The translations under genes and the position numbers were made by a program. A stretch of 64,000 nt of DNA. Source: DSXH01 sp020724325 (GTDB lineage: Bacteria > Bacteroidota > Ignavibacteria > Ignavibacteriales > Melioribacteraceae). Where the stretch lies: positions 1 through 64,000 of the forward strand of contig JBFLYW010000004.1 of assembly GCA_040756515.1 (NCBI GenBank), read 5' to 3'. Positions 17,266-26,074 of the stretch are shown here, piece by piece; within the stretch, counting starts at the first letter, position 1; each line of letters begins with the position of its first letter. The notes beneath the pieces are model-generated. The model was not told the DNA's origin. It searched no databases and saw nothing but the letters and a program-made list of their open reading frames with translations.

Positions 17266-17851
17266 AACAATTAAATTCACGAATGGAAAGTTTTTTAATC
17301 TTTCTTTTCATAACGAGCGCATGAACAACGCTCGAAAAATTTTGTTTAATAAGAAGGATCCAATAAACCTTGCCGAAATTTTAGCCACGCCACAAATAGA
17401 ATATGGTATGGTTGTAAAAATCAACGTCTATTATTCTGAAGAAATTGAAGAAGTGAAATATTCTATTTATGAACCAAAGAAAATAGAAAAACTCAAATTG
17501 ATTGCTTGCGATGAAATTGATTATTCATATAAATATTCCGAAAGAAAGATCTTTGATGAACTAAAGAAAAGAGCAGATTGTTCGGAAACAGAAGATATTC
17601 TAATAATAAAAAATAAGTTTATAACAGATACATCTTATTCAAACATAGCATTTTTTAATGGGACGAAATGGATTACTCCATCAACGCCATTATTGACCGG
17701 CACTAAAAGAGCACAACTGCTAAAAGACGGAATAATTTCTGAACACGAAATAAAAAGAGATGACTTAAAAAAATATTATTCAGCAAAACTTTTTAATGCG
17801 ATTCTCGACTTTAATGACTGCCCGACACTGCCTATTACATCGATCTATTAA
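17249..17851 (+). CDS. pabC: Aminodeoxychorismate lyase-like class IV aminotransferase
   Basis: A 200-residue, short class IV PLP-fold protein: 'LSFHNERMNNARKILF' at the N-terminus, 'TDTSYSNIAFFNGTKWITPS' and 'LLTGTKRAQLL' in the C-terminal half. Family members are usually about 270 residues; short versions next to pabB are common in Bacteroidota and presumed to be the lyase that yields p-aminobenzoate and pyruvate. The PLP lysine is probably the Lys in 'YSERKIFDELKKR', but I cannot fix it. It overlaps pabB by 17 nt. Confidence 0.78.
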   Translation: MSLLFETIKFTNGKFFNLSFHNERMNNARKILFNKKDPINLAEILATPQIEYGMVVKINVYYSEEIEEVKYSIYEPKKIEKLKLIACDEIDYSYKYSERKIFDELKKRADCSETEDILIIKNKFITDTSYSNIAFFNGTKWITPSTPLLTGTKRAQLLKDGIISEHEIKRDDLKKYYSAKLFNAILDFNDCPTLPITSIY

Positions 17852-17882
17852 TTACAAACCCGTTTTAATCAGCACAAATCAG

Positions 17883-18191
17883 TTAGATCAGCGTGTTATT
17901 TTCCATATTTCCAATTGCGCGGTTTTCCTTTAGAAAGCAAATCGATGATGCTTTCCAGAATCCAAAGGCACAATACTGTTTAAATGCAGCCATACTGCAC
18001 ATCATTCCTTTGTAATCGAAATGCGGAAAACTCCATTTCATTGTTTCTTCAACTTCTGGACAAGCTTTATGAACTAAATCTCTCAAATGTTCGAAGATAG
18101 GTCAGGCAAAATCTTGCGGCTTTGCAATGTAAGCATTAACACGCGGATCTTTTTTGCACATTGTAATTTCTGCTTTAATTTGATTGAACAT
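17883..18191 (-). pseudogene. DUF1801/YdeI-like protein, broken by a stop and an internal deletion
   Basis: From ATG 18191 the frame reads a DUF1801-type N-terminus (MFNQIKAEITMCKKDP, KPQDFA) to an in-frame TGA, then continues as 'PIFEHLRDLVHKACPEVEET' and 'SFPHFDYKGMMCSM' up to GFWKAS. There the coding switches frame to IIDLLSKGKPRNWKYGK and a stop at 17896, which resembles the very end of YdeI-family proteins. About 70-80 central residues are therefore missing. A nonsense change (probably CGA to TGA) plus a frame-shifting deletion make this a clear pseudogene. Confidence 0.8.
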
Positions 18192-18283
18192 AGAAAAAAT
18201 TTCATACAACCACTAACCCCGCCCCTCAAGTAATCTAAAAGCAGAGACGGGCGCAAAACAATTAATATCTTACGAAACAAATC

Positions 18284-18314
18284 TTGACTTACTTTATTAA
18301 AAAGTATATCTTTG
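18284..18314 (+). promoter_or_regulatory. Promoter of the vapBC module
   Basis: TTG (18284-18286), 20 bp, then TATCTTTG (18307-18314) is an exact Bacteroidota consensus promoter. It also reads as TTGACT-N17-TATCTT, so a sigma-70-like reading cannot be excluded. AAGGAG (18332-18337) lies 5 nt before the antitoxin ATG. Confidence 0.65.
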
Positions 18315-18342
18315 CAATAAAATTATTACAAAAGGAGAAACG

Positions 18343-18573
18343 ATGGAAGTCGGTTATGTAACAACAAAAGGACAATTAGTTATTCCTTCAAAACTCCGGC
18401 GAAAATTTGGCATTAAACCCGGAACACGAGTTAATTTTTTTGAGGAGGGAGATGGTATTAAAATAATACCGATAACGGCTGAGTTAATAGATGCTAATAA
18501 AGGTTTTATGAAAACCGGAGGACGGTTGTTAAAAGCACTAATGGAAGAAAAAAAGAGAGAGCGGGAGTTATGA
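18343..18573 (+). CDS. vapB: AbrB/MazE-type antitoxin (VapB)
   Basis: A 76-residue protein with an N-terminal SpoVT-AbrB DNA-binding fold ('TTKGQLVIPSKLRRKFGIKP', 'VNFFEEGDGIKIIP') and a charged C-terminal tail that would wrap the toxin. The start follows an AAGGAG site. Its last codons overlap the PIN toxin start by 4 nt (ATGA), the usual toxin-antitoxin coupling. It should repress its own promoter, directly upstream. Confidence 0.88.
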   Translation: MEVGYVTTKGQLVIPSKLRRKFGIKPGTRVNFFEEGDGIKIIPITAELIDANKGFMKTGGRLLKALMEEKKREREL

Positions 18574-18968
18574 AAAGATATGTTTTAGACTGCTACGCTT
18601 TAATGGCATATTCTGAAGGAGAGCGGGGTGTTGATGCGGTTGCAGAAATATTAAAAGACTCTCTTGCTGATAAAGCAGAAGTTTTTTTATGTGTAGTGAA
18701 CTGGGGAGAAATGTATTATATATCTTTAAGAGAAGGCGGAAAAGAAAGAGCGGAGCTTTATAAAAACACGCTGGCACGCTACCCGGTTAATATTGTTGAA
18801 GCAAATAAAGAATTAACACTCCAAGCTGCACATTATAAAGCTTTTCATAAAATGTCTTATGCAGATGCTTTTGCGGCGGCAACAGCAAAACTAAAAAAAG
18901 CCGTTCTTGTTACCGGCGACAAAGAGTTTAAATCACTAGAAAATGAAATAAAGATTAACTGGTTATAA
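18570..18968 (+). CDS. vapC: PIN-domain toxin (VapC)
   Basis: A 132-residue PIN ribonuclease with an apparently full acidic set: Asp7 (YVLDCYALMAY), Glu47 (NWGEMYY), Asp99 (MSYADAFAAATA) and Asp117 (TGDKEF). No stop or frameshift interrupts it, unlike several neighbours, so it could be active. VapC toxins cut tRNA or rRNA; the target is unknown. It is coupled to the AbrB-type antitoxin and followed 10 nt later by the ATPase-Vsr chimera. Confidence 0.88.
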   Translation: MKRYVLDCYALMAYSEGERGVDAVAEILKDSLADKAEVFLCVVNWGEMYYISLREGGKERAELYKNTLARYPVNIVEANKELTLQAAHYKAFHKMSYADAFAAATAKLKKAVLVTGDKEFKSLENEIKINWL

Positions 18969-18978
18969 AGAGGTAGCG

Positions 18979-19425
18979 ATGAATTCAAAAAAATTATTAT
19001 TCGATTTAATTAATGCATCCGATGAAACTGAAGTGCAAAAAATAATCGATAATGATAAAACTCTTAATAACCCTAAAAACTGGGCTCCATATGGCGATAA
19101 TGAAACAAATTTCAATACAGTATTAAACCAACAAGGAGAATCTGTTGAAGCGTTAATTGAGAAACCGATCAATTCTATACATGCATTATTGCTTAGGGAG
19201 TGTAAATTAAGAGGGATAAATCCAAAGAGGTTTAGTATGCCCAAAACCAATGTGGATTATTGGAGAGAAAAAATAGAGCGCAACAAAAAACGAGATAAAA
19301 AAGTAAATTCATTATTGAAAAAAGAGGGCTGGAAAGTAATCGGGCTGTGGGAAGAGGACATAAAAAAAAATACAGATCGTTGCCTTAATAAAATATTGCA
19401 TGCTTATTATAAACAACCTACTTGA
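18979..19425 (+). pseudogene. Chimera of GHKL-ATPase N-terminus and Vsr endonuclease C-terminus
   Basis: A 148-residue open frame with a good ribosome site (AGAGG). Residues 1-83 resemble the start of GHKL-type ATP-binding proteins of defence clusters ('NQQGESVEALIEKPINSIHA', a degenerate version of the usual EKITNSIDA N-box). Residues 87-145 match the C-terminus of Vsr mismatch endonucleases ('MPKTNVDYWREKIERNKKRD', 'GWKVIGLWEEDIKK'). The catalytic Asp and zinc-binding His/Cys half of Vsr is absent, as is the rest of the ATPase. The frame is open, but I read it as an in-frame deletion scar of a lost defence cluster; a functional product is unlikely. Confidence 0.65.
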
Positions 19426-19513
19426 ATAGAAATATACCATTCATGCAGCCGGACCTTAATTATTTTTAAGGCAATGATTATTAAGCATTATCGTAAAATT
19501 TATTATAAAATAA

Positions 19514-20522
19514 ATGAAAACAAAAAATATTCTGATAGAAGCCCCGAGAGGCGAAATAATTCTCTACAAAGCCCCTGATGGCAGCTTGGCGCTTGATGTA
19601 AAGCTTGAAGAAGAAACGGTTTGGCTAACACAAGCCCAAATGGTCAAGTTGTTTGAAAACACAAAACAAAATATCAGCTTACACATAAATAATATTTTTA
19701 AGGAAGGGGAATTGTTAAAAAATTCAGTTGTCAAGGAATACTTGACAACTGCCGCTGACGGAAAGCGCTACAAGACCAACTATTACAACTTAGATGTAAT
19801 TATCTCTGTCGGTTATCGAGTTAAATCGAAGCGCGGTACTCAATTCCGAATTTGGGCAAATAAAATTTTGAAAGAATATCTAATTAAGGGCTATGCTTTA
19901 AATGAGCGAAGGCTGAATGAACAAACTGATAAATTACGCGAACTAGAAAAATTAATTGATAATTTTTCTCTGGTTACAGAAAGATACCAATTAGAACAAG
20001 ATGTTTTTTCAGGAATATTAAAAGTCGTTTCGGATTACACGCGAGCTCTCGATCTTTTAGACCAATATGATTATCAATCACTAAGAATTAAAGGTACAGC
20101 TAAAGAAGAACCTTTTAAAATAAATTACAATAAGGCAAAGAAAGTAATTGATGAATTGAAAATAAGTTCGGCTCGTCGAATCTGTTTGGAAAAGAAAAAG
20201 ATAATTCCTTTAAAAGCTCAATCACTACAATTTATCAAACATTTGGCGGTAAAGAATTGTACCCAAGCGTTGACGAAAAGGCGGCAAATCTTTTATACTT
20301 CGTAATAAAAAATCATTCTTTTGTTGATGGTAATAAAAGAATAGCCGCATCAATAGTTTTGTGGTTTCTGGATAAAAATCAAACTCAATATAAAGCAGCG
20401 GGTGAAAAGCGTATTGCCGATAATGCGCTTGTAACTCTCTGTCTTATGATTGCCGAAAGCAATCCGAAAGAAAAAGATATATGATAAAAGTAGTTGTGAA
20501 TTTAATTAACAAAAACAATTAA
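19514..20522 (+). pseudogene. RhuM family protein with C-terminal Fic domain, frameshifted
   Basis: The N-terminal part (19514 to about 20160) reads as RhuM ('VWLTQAQMVKLFENTKQNIS', 'YYNLDVIISVGYRVKSKRGT'). The frame then shifts: one A appears lost from the A-run at 20159-20162, after which frame +1 gives NKFGSSNLFGKEKDNSFKSS, 'ELYPSVDEKAANLL' and an intact Fic motif 'HSFVDGNKR'. A second shift near 20478-20482 separates the last residues (IKVVVNLINKNN, stop at 20520-20522). Intact relatives are single proteins of about 330 residues. RhuM-Fic proteins are mobile-region accessory genes of unclear role. Confidence 0.75.
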
Positions 20523-20561
20523 AAAGCCCTCTTATTTGTAGAGGATTGTATGAAGCTGTAG

Positions 20562-21362
20562 ATGAGATTTAAACTATACATAGAATACGAAGGCACTCGT
20601 TACAGCGGCTGGCAAATGCAGAAGAATGGTATATCAATTCAAGGTAAATTGTATGAAGCCGCCGAAAAAATTTTTAAAGGTGAACGTATTGAAATTTACG
20701 GCTCTGGCAGAACCGATGCCGGCGTTCATGCTCTTGAACAAATAGCCCATCTGGATGTTAATACAATGCTTGCCCCAGAAATAATTAAAATGAAACTGAA
20801 CGATGAGCTGCCGTCAGACATAAATATTCTTGAGGTAGAAAAAGCCAGTCTTAAATTTCACGCGCGTTACGATGCTAAATGCAGAATCTATTTATATCAA
20901 ATTTCCCGGCGAAGAACTTCTTTCGGGAAACCATTCGTGTGGTGGATTAAAGATAAGCTAAGCTTCGATAAAATGTTAACCGCTTCAAAATGTTTTATCG
21001 GCATGCACAATTTTATTTCGTTTGCCGATGAAGACGACGCGGAAAAATCAACAAAGGTTCTTATCGAAGATATTCAGATGAAAGAGGAAGGAGATTTAAT
21101 ATTAATTAGAATAATTGGTTCGCACTTTTTATGGAAACAGGTCCGAAGAATGATTGGTGTTCTTGTAGAAGTTGGAAGAGGTAATTTGACCAGCAAAGAG
21201 ATCAAATATTTTTTAGAACACAACTCACCAACACCGGCAAGATATACCGCTCCTCCTTCGGGGTTATTTTTAGAAAAAGTAATTTACTCCGGCGAAAAAT
21301 TAAACAAAAATTTATCTTCCATTATTAAAATAAAATCAGAATTACAGACAACCGACAACTGA
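20562..21362 (+). CDS. truA: tRNA pseudouridine(38-40) synthase TruA
   Basis: A 266-residue protein with the TruA catalytic block 'GSGRTDAGVHALEQ' (Asp52) and the N-terminal 'YEGTRYSGWQMQ'; the C-terminal half has the conserved 'GSHFLWKQVRRMIG'. It makes pseudouridine at positions 38-40 of tRNA anticodon arms. The start ATG 20562 opens the motif directly. It follows the broken RhuM-Fic gene; the gene itself is intact. Confidence 0.95.
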   Translation: MRFKLYIEYEGTRYSGWQMQKNGISIQGKLYEAAEKIFKGERIEIYGSGRTDAGVHALEQIAHLDVNTMLAPEIIKMKLNDELPSDINILEVEKASLKFHARYDAKCRIYLYQISRRRTSFGKPFVWWIKDKLSFDKMLTASKCFIGMHNFISFADEDDAEKSTKVLIEDIQMKEEGDLILIRIIGSHFLWKQVRRMIGVLVEVGRGNLTSKEIKYFLEHNSPTPARYTAPPSGLFLEKVIYSGEKLNKNLSSIIKIKSELQTTDN

Positions 21363-21398
21363 TAACCGACAACCAACAACCCAATCACTAATCACCAA

Positions 21399-22520
21399 TC
21401 ACAGTTCTTTAATATAACATCTTCTGCGTTTATGCTGCCGTCCTTCGTAATGCCGCCACTGAGCTTGAACTTTAGTATTGCTTTCGAGTTCAGGATTCGA
21501 TTCAACTTTAGATATGTTATTAGCAATATATATTTTGTTAATCTCATACATCATTAATGCATTCACTCCCTTATCCTGATAATCGGGTCGTACTCCGGTT
21601 AAGTAAAGATCAACGGAGTCGTTTTTCTTAAGCGCCTTCAATATATGAATAAACCCGAATGGAAATAATTTTCCTTTAGCTTTCTGGAAAGCTTTAGACA
21701 ATGAGGGCATCGTAATACCAAATGCAACCACCTCGCCTTTTTCATTTAATACTACAGGAACAAATCCCGGTTTTATAAATCCGAAATACTGTTTAACATA
21801 TAAATCAATTTGTTTTTCGGTTAGAGGAACAAAGCCGTAAATATTTTCATATGCTTGATTCAAGACGTGGAAAATTTCGTGAGCATACGGAAGAAGGTCT
21901 TTTGCTTTTTTAACATCCAGCATTTTCAAATTATATCTCTCGAAAACTGCTTTTGCAATCCGCTCTACTTTATCTGGAATCTCTTTAGGCGGAACAAGCT
22001 CGAACTCAAGCCAGTCGATATCTTTCCTGTATCCATATTTCTCTATATGTTCTGCGTAATAAGGATAGTTATAGATTGTTGCTATTGTTGGCAGTTCTTC
22101 AAATCCTTCTATCAACACGCCTTCTGGATCCATGTCGGTAAAACCAAGCGGACCGTGTATCGACTCGCATCTAATTTCCTTTGCCCAGTTTTCAACTGTA
22201 TCAAATAATTTTGTTGAAACCTCTTCGTTATCAATAAATTCAATGTATCCAAACCGTGCAATCTTTTTACCCACTTTTTCATTATAGCGTTTATTTATAA
22301 TTCCCGCAATTCTACCAACAATATTTTCATCTTTATAGGCAAGCCAGTATTGTGCTTCGCAAAATTCTAACGCCGGGTTCTTGGCTGTATCAAGATTTCT
22401 ATACTCATCTATTAAAAGCGGAGGGACCCAGTACTTGTTATCGGCATAATGTTTATATGGAAATTTTATGAATTTCTTAAGGTGCTGCGCAGTTGTTACT
22501 TTTCTAATCTCTATGCTCAT
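21399..22520 (-). CDS. GNAT-like N-acetyltransferase, substrate unknown
   Basis: A 373-residue cytosolic protein conserved in Bacteroidota. The N-terminal region ('FPYKHYADNKYWVPPLLIDE', 'AYKDENIVGRIAGIINKRYN') and the 'GPLGFTDMDPEGVLIEGFEE' block are family hallmarks, and the C-terminal half has 'TGVRPDYQDKGVNALMMYE', resembling a GNAT acetyl-CoA loop. Substrate and pathway are unknown. It is convergent with truA, and the 36-bp gap has only short direct repeats (AATCACT, AATCACC, AATCACA) with no obvious terminator. Confidence 0.7.
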   Translation of the reverse strand: MSIEIRKVTTAQHLKKFIKFPYKHYADNKYWVPPLLIDEYRNLDTAKNPALEFCEAQYWLAYKDENIVGRIAGIINKRYNEKVGKKIARFGYIEFIDNEEVSTKLFDTVENWAKEIRCESIHGPLGFTDMDPEGVLIEGFEELPTIATIYNYPYYAEHIEKYGYRKDIDWLEFELVPPKEIPDKVERIAKAVFERYNLKMLDVKKAKDLLPYAHEIFHVLNQAYENIYGFVPLTEKQIDLYVKQYFGFIKPGFVPVVLNEKGEVVAFGITMPSLSKAFQKAKGKLFPFGFIHILKALKKNDSVDLYLTGVRPDYQDKGVNALMMYEINKIYIANNISKVESNPELESNTKVQAQWRHYEGRQHKRRRCYIKEL

Positions 22521-22711
22521 TTAATTTCCGGGTAATTAAGTAGCAAATCAATTTTAATAATGAACTGATTCAAAGATAATTTTATTTCTGTTCAGAATGC
22601 AACTTAAATTGTAATTGAACTAACTCCGCTGCTTGGCAGTCTTTATTTCAGCGTTCCCATTTTTGAAACAAATACATAGAATTGGTTAACTTTAGTATAA
22701 AAACATTGCGA

Positions 22712-23593
22712 ATGTCGGAAAGTTCTGCGCGTTTAAAATTATACTGGAAACCCCTTGCGGCGGTTAGCTTTTGGGGTGCTTCGTTCATTGCTACATAATA
22801 TGCTCTAGAAGAAATTAAACCGCTGGCAATAATCCTGATAAGGCAGCTGCTTGGAATTGGATTGTTAATTTCAATTGCGCTTTACCAAAAACAGAGCTTT
22901 GCAATAAACATAAAGGAACAGAAATGGATTTTCCTTCTCTCTGGAATTGCTTCATTACATCTTTATATTCAAGTAACGGGATTGCAATATACTTCTGCTT
23001 CAAATACCGGATGGATTATTGGAATTACACCGGTCTTTATGGTTATACTTGCTCGTCTTTTTTATAAAGAGCGAATTACGCTTACACAAACAGCCGGCAT
23101 CACAATTGCATTTTTAGGTCTTTTGCTTTTGGTAAGCAAGGGAAATTTTACATCGATAGACCTTATCTCAAACAAAGGCGATTTTCTTGTATTGCTGAGT
23201 TCTTTTACATGGGCAGTTTACTCGCTCGTAGGTAAAAAAATAACAATAACTTATCCGCCATTAATGACCATTCTCTATTTATTTATAATGATGTCGTTCT
23301 ATTTGATTCCATTTACAATTAATGCAGAGAACATTTCTTCCGTTCTTTCTCTATCAATAACCTCTTGGATCTCAATTCTTTTTCTTGGACTTTTCTGTTC
23401 AGGGGCTGCTTATGTACTCTGGGCGCAATCTTTAAGCGATTTGCCGGCTGCGAAAGTCGGTGCGTTTTTATATATAGAGCCATTTGTTACGGTCTTTGCA
23501 GCATGGATTCTTTTAAACGAAGCGATAAGTTTATTAACTTTTGCAAGCGGATTAATAATAATCGGCGGCGTGGTTCTTGTTAACAGAAAATAA
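22712..23593 (+). pseudogene. DMT/EamA transporter with in-frame stop
   Basis: Reading from ATG 22712 gives a normal EamA-type start (LYWKPLAAVSFWGASFIAT), then TAA at 22796-22798 where a Lys codon (AAA) is expected, followed in the same frame by YALEEIKPLAIILIRQLLG and the rest of a ten-helix drug/metabolite transporter to 23593. The downstream part (243 residues from a TTG at 22862) lacks the first membrane helices. A single base change explains the lesion, so this is a young pseudogene, an isolated loss-of-function allele or a base-call error. Confidence 0.75.
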
Positions 23594-23703
23594 TTCTTGA
23601 TTATTATAGAATAATAAAAAACTTTTTTACAGAGAAAGACAATTACCTTTTTGAATTTGCCTGGAAATTCAAATACTAATAACTTTTTTGTAAGGGAATG
23701 ATA

Positions 23704-25428
23704 ATGAAATCGAATAATTTTTTAAAATCAATTTTTATGATTATTGCTGTTCTAATTTTATTTCAAAGTTGCGGAGGAAGAGAAGTGAAAGACGCTGCAG
23801 ATTTAGTATTAACGAATGCTGTTGTTGCTACAATGGACGAATTAAACCCGGATGCAGAAGCAGTTGTAATTAAAGACGGTAAAATTTTATTCGTCGGTTC
23901 AGTTGATGGCGCCGAATCATACATAGGTGATTCAACCGATGTAATAGATTTGGAAGGAAAATTTGTGATGCCCGGGTTTGTGGAGAGCCATGCTCACTTT
24001 TTAGCGCTCGGGAAATCGAAACAGATTCTTGATTTGAGAGAAACAAAAAATTGGGACGAAGTAATTGCTGTGGTTGCAAAAGCTTGTGAATCCGCTCGAC
24101 CCGGGGAATGGATTGTTGGACGAGGGTGGCATCAAGAAAAGTTTGACCCGGCACCAAATCCAAATGTTTATGGTTATCCGGTTCATTATGAATTAAGCAA
24201 AGCTTCGCGCAGCAATCCTGTTATGCTTTCCCACGCAAGCGGTCATGCAATATTTGCAAATGAATTTGCAATGAAACTTGCCGGCATTTCTAAATTAACC
24301 ATGAATCCTGATGGCGGTACAATTGTCCGCGACTCGGTTGGAAATGCAATAGGCGTATTCGAAGAGAATGCAGAAAATTTAATTGCAAAATTTTATGAAG
24401 ACTATTTGAACAATAGAAATGCGGAAGAGATAAAGCAAGATTACATAATTCAAATAAAACTTGCTTTGGAAGAATGCTTAAGAAAAGGGATTACATCATT
24501 CCATGATGCTGGAGAGACATTTGAGTTGATCGATTTATTTAAACAACAAGCCGATTCAAATAAACTCTCAATTCGTTTAAATGTTATGATAAACGACACA
24601 TACGATAAAATTGAAGAGAAGTTAAATGATTACAAACTGATTGGTTACGCCAACAACTTTTTGACGGTTCGTTCAATCAAGCAATTCATAGATGGTGCTC
24701 TCGGCTCAAGAGGCGCGTGGATGCTTGAACCATATTCGGATTTACCAACACACGCCGGCTCTAATGTAACGCCGATAGAAACTCTCGCAAAAATTTCTGA
24801 ACTCGCAATTGCAAACGGATTTCAGATGAGAATACATGCAATTGGCGACCGCGGCAACAGAGAAGTATTAAATATTTATGAGAGCGTTTTCAAAAAGAAC
24901 CCGGATAAAAAAGATTTGCGCTGGTGCATCGAACATGCTCAGCATATTTCTGCACTGGATATTCCGCGTTTTTCAGAATTAGGTGTTATTGCCGCAATGC
25001 AAAGCGTTCACTGCACTTCGGATGCTGTTTTCGTTCATGAAAGAATTGGATCTTCCCGCGCAGAAGAAGGAGCTTATGTTTGGAAAAAATTACTGAACAG
25101 CGGCGCAGTAATCTCTAATGGAACCGATGCTCCCGTTGAAGACGTTGATCCTATAAAATGCTTTTACTCTGCTGTTACAAGAAAATTAGCCGATGGCTCC
25201 GTGTTTTACCCTGAACAAAAAATGACACGCCTCGAAGCATTAAAATCCTACACTACTAACGGTGCGTTTGTTTCCTTTGAAGAGAATATAAAAGGAATGT
25301 TACAAACCGGAATGCTTGCAGATATTGTTGTGCTATCAAATAATTTATTAACATGTAGTGACGAAGAAATTCTAAATACCAAAGTATTATATACAATAGT
25401 TGATGGCAGAATATCCTACAAGCAATAA
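23704..25428 (+). CDS. Lipoprotein amidohydrolase of the YtcJ-like amidohydrolase-3 family
   Basis: A protein of about 574 residues. An N-terminal lipobox (LFQSCGG) implies a lipid-anchored periplasmic protein. Metal-binding motifs include 'ESHAHFLALG', 'FHDAGETF', 'RIHAIGDRGNREV', 'IEHAQHIS' and 'NGTDAPVEDVDP', the pattern of amidohydrolase-3 (YtcJ/N-substituted formamide deformylase-like) enzymes. Substrate is unknown. I prefer ATG 23704 over 23698 because AAGGG (23692-23696) is then 7 nt upstream. It stands alone between a broken transporter and a repeat-filled gap. Confidence 0.85.
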   Translation: MKSNNFLKSIFMIIAVLILFQSCGGREVKDAADLVLTNAVVATMDELNPDAEAVVIKDGKILFVGSVDGAESYIGDSTDVIDLEGKFVMPGFVESHAHFLALGKSKQILDLRETKNWDEVIAVVAKACESARPGEWIVGRGWHQEKFDPAPNPNVYGYPVHYELSKASRSNPVMLSHASGHAIFANEFAMKLAGISKLTMNPDGGTIVRDSVGNAIGVFEENAENLIAKFYEDYLNNRNAEEIKQDYIIQIKLALEECLRKGITSFHDAGETFELIDLFKQQADSNKLSIRLNVMINDTYDKIEEKLNDYKLIGYANNFLTVRSIKQFIDGALGSRGAWMLEPYSDLPTHAGSNVTPIETLAKISELAIANGFQMRIHAIGDRGNREVLNIYESVFKKNPDKKDLRWCIEHAQHISALDIPRFSELGVIAAMQSVHCTSDAVFVHERIGSSRAEEGAYVWKKLLNSGAVISNGTDAPVEDVDPIKCFYSAVTRKLADGSVFYPEQKMTRLEALKSYTTNGAFVSFEENIKGMLQTGMLADIVVLSNNLLTCSDEEILNTKVLYTIVDGRISYKQ

Positions 25429-26074
25429 ATAATTGTAAAGTTCCACTCATGCTAAACCACCAACTTCCTGAGAAGGAGCGATGCGACTGAGAAGTGTTAT
25501 CGTAATCAATGATTTCTCTCCCCTCTTTGCGGGGATAGAAATGACAAACGATATTTTTCAGAGATTACAATCAGTTACATCTGTTAAATCTGTGTACCAT
25601 TTACTCTCCTAATAGCACTCAGATCGAACAGATTAAACTGATAGAAGCCGATTAAGAAAATCTGTTCCAATCTGTTTTAATCAGTTAAATCTGTGTGCCA
25701 TTTACTCTCCCGATAGCACACAGATCGAACTGTTAGCCTTGAAAATATTGACGGTCGTCAGGATATAAAAAGCATTCGTTAACCTTCAAGGTTTACGCTC
25801 GACTATCCCAACCCGTCAACTAAAGACGTGCTCGAAATGACGAACGATATTTTTCAGAAGCTGCTTATAAACAGCGCTAATAATCTTGTGACTTTGTTAA
25901 TATAAATTTTGCCGGGGAATGTGCGCTCCCCCGAAATGTAAAATCTTGACTAAAGCCCGCCAACATTTTTTATTTAATTATCAGGCAAAAAATTTTTTAT
26001 TAATCAAGTAACCTTTTATCGAATTCTCTCGTCTATTGTATCAGTAAACCTAAAAATTTAGTATGGGGGGATAT
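25429..26074. repeat. Repeat-filled intergenic region
   Basis: About 640 bp without a gene. It contains a CCCC/GGGG hairpin (25520-25534) followed by a 24-base stretch (25537-25560) identical to one in the 2.8 kb element; two ~48-bp direct repeats 101 bp apart (25583-25630 and 25684-25731), each able to fold (in the second, ATCTGTGTGC pairs with GCACACAGAT); short inverted arms CCTTGAA/TTCAAGG and TTGACGG/CCGTCAA; and a third copy of the 24-base motif at 25833-25856 with one mismatch. I see no start of a gene before 26075. Confidence 0.7.

Noticed and set aside
20159..20162. Programmed frameshifting in the RhuM-Fic gene
   Set aside because: No stimulatory hairpin or classical slippery heptamer is seen, and a second shift near the end also breaks the frame.
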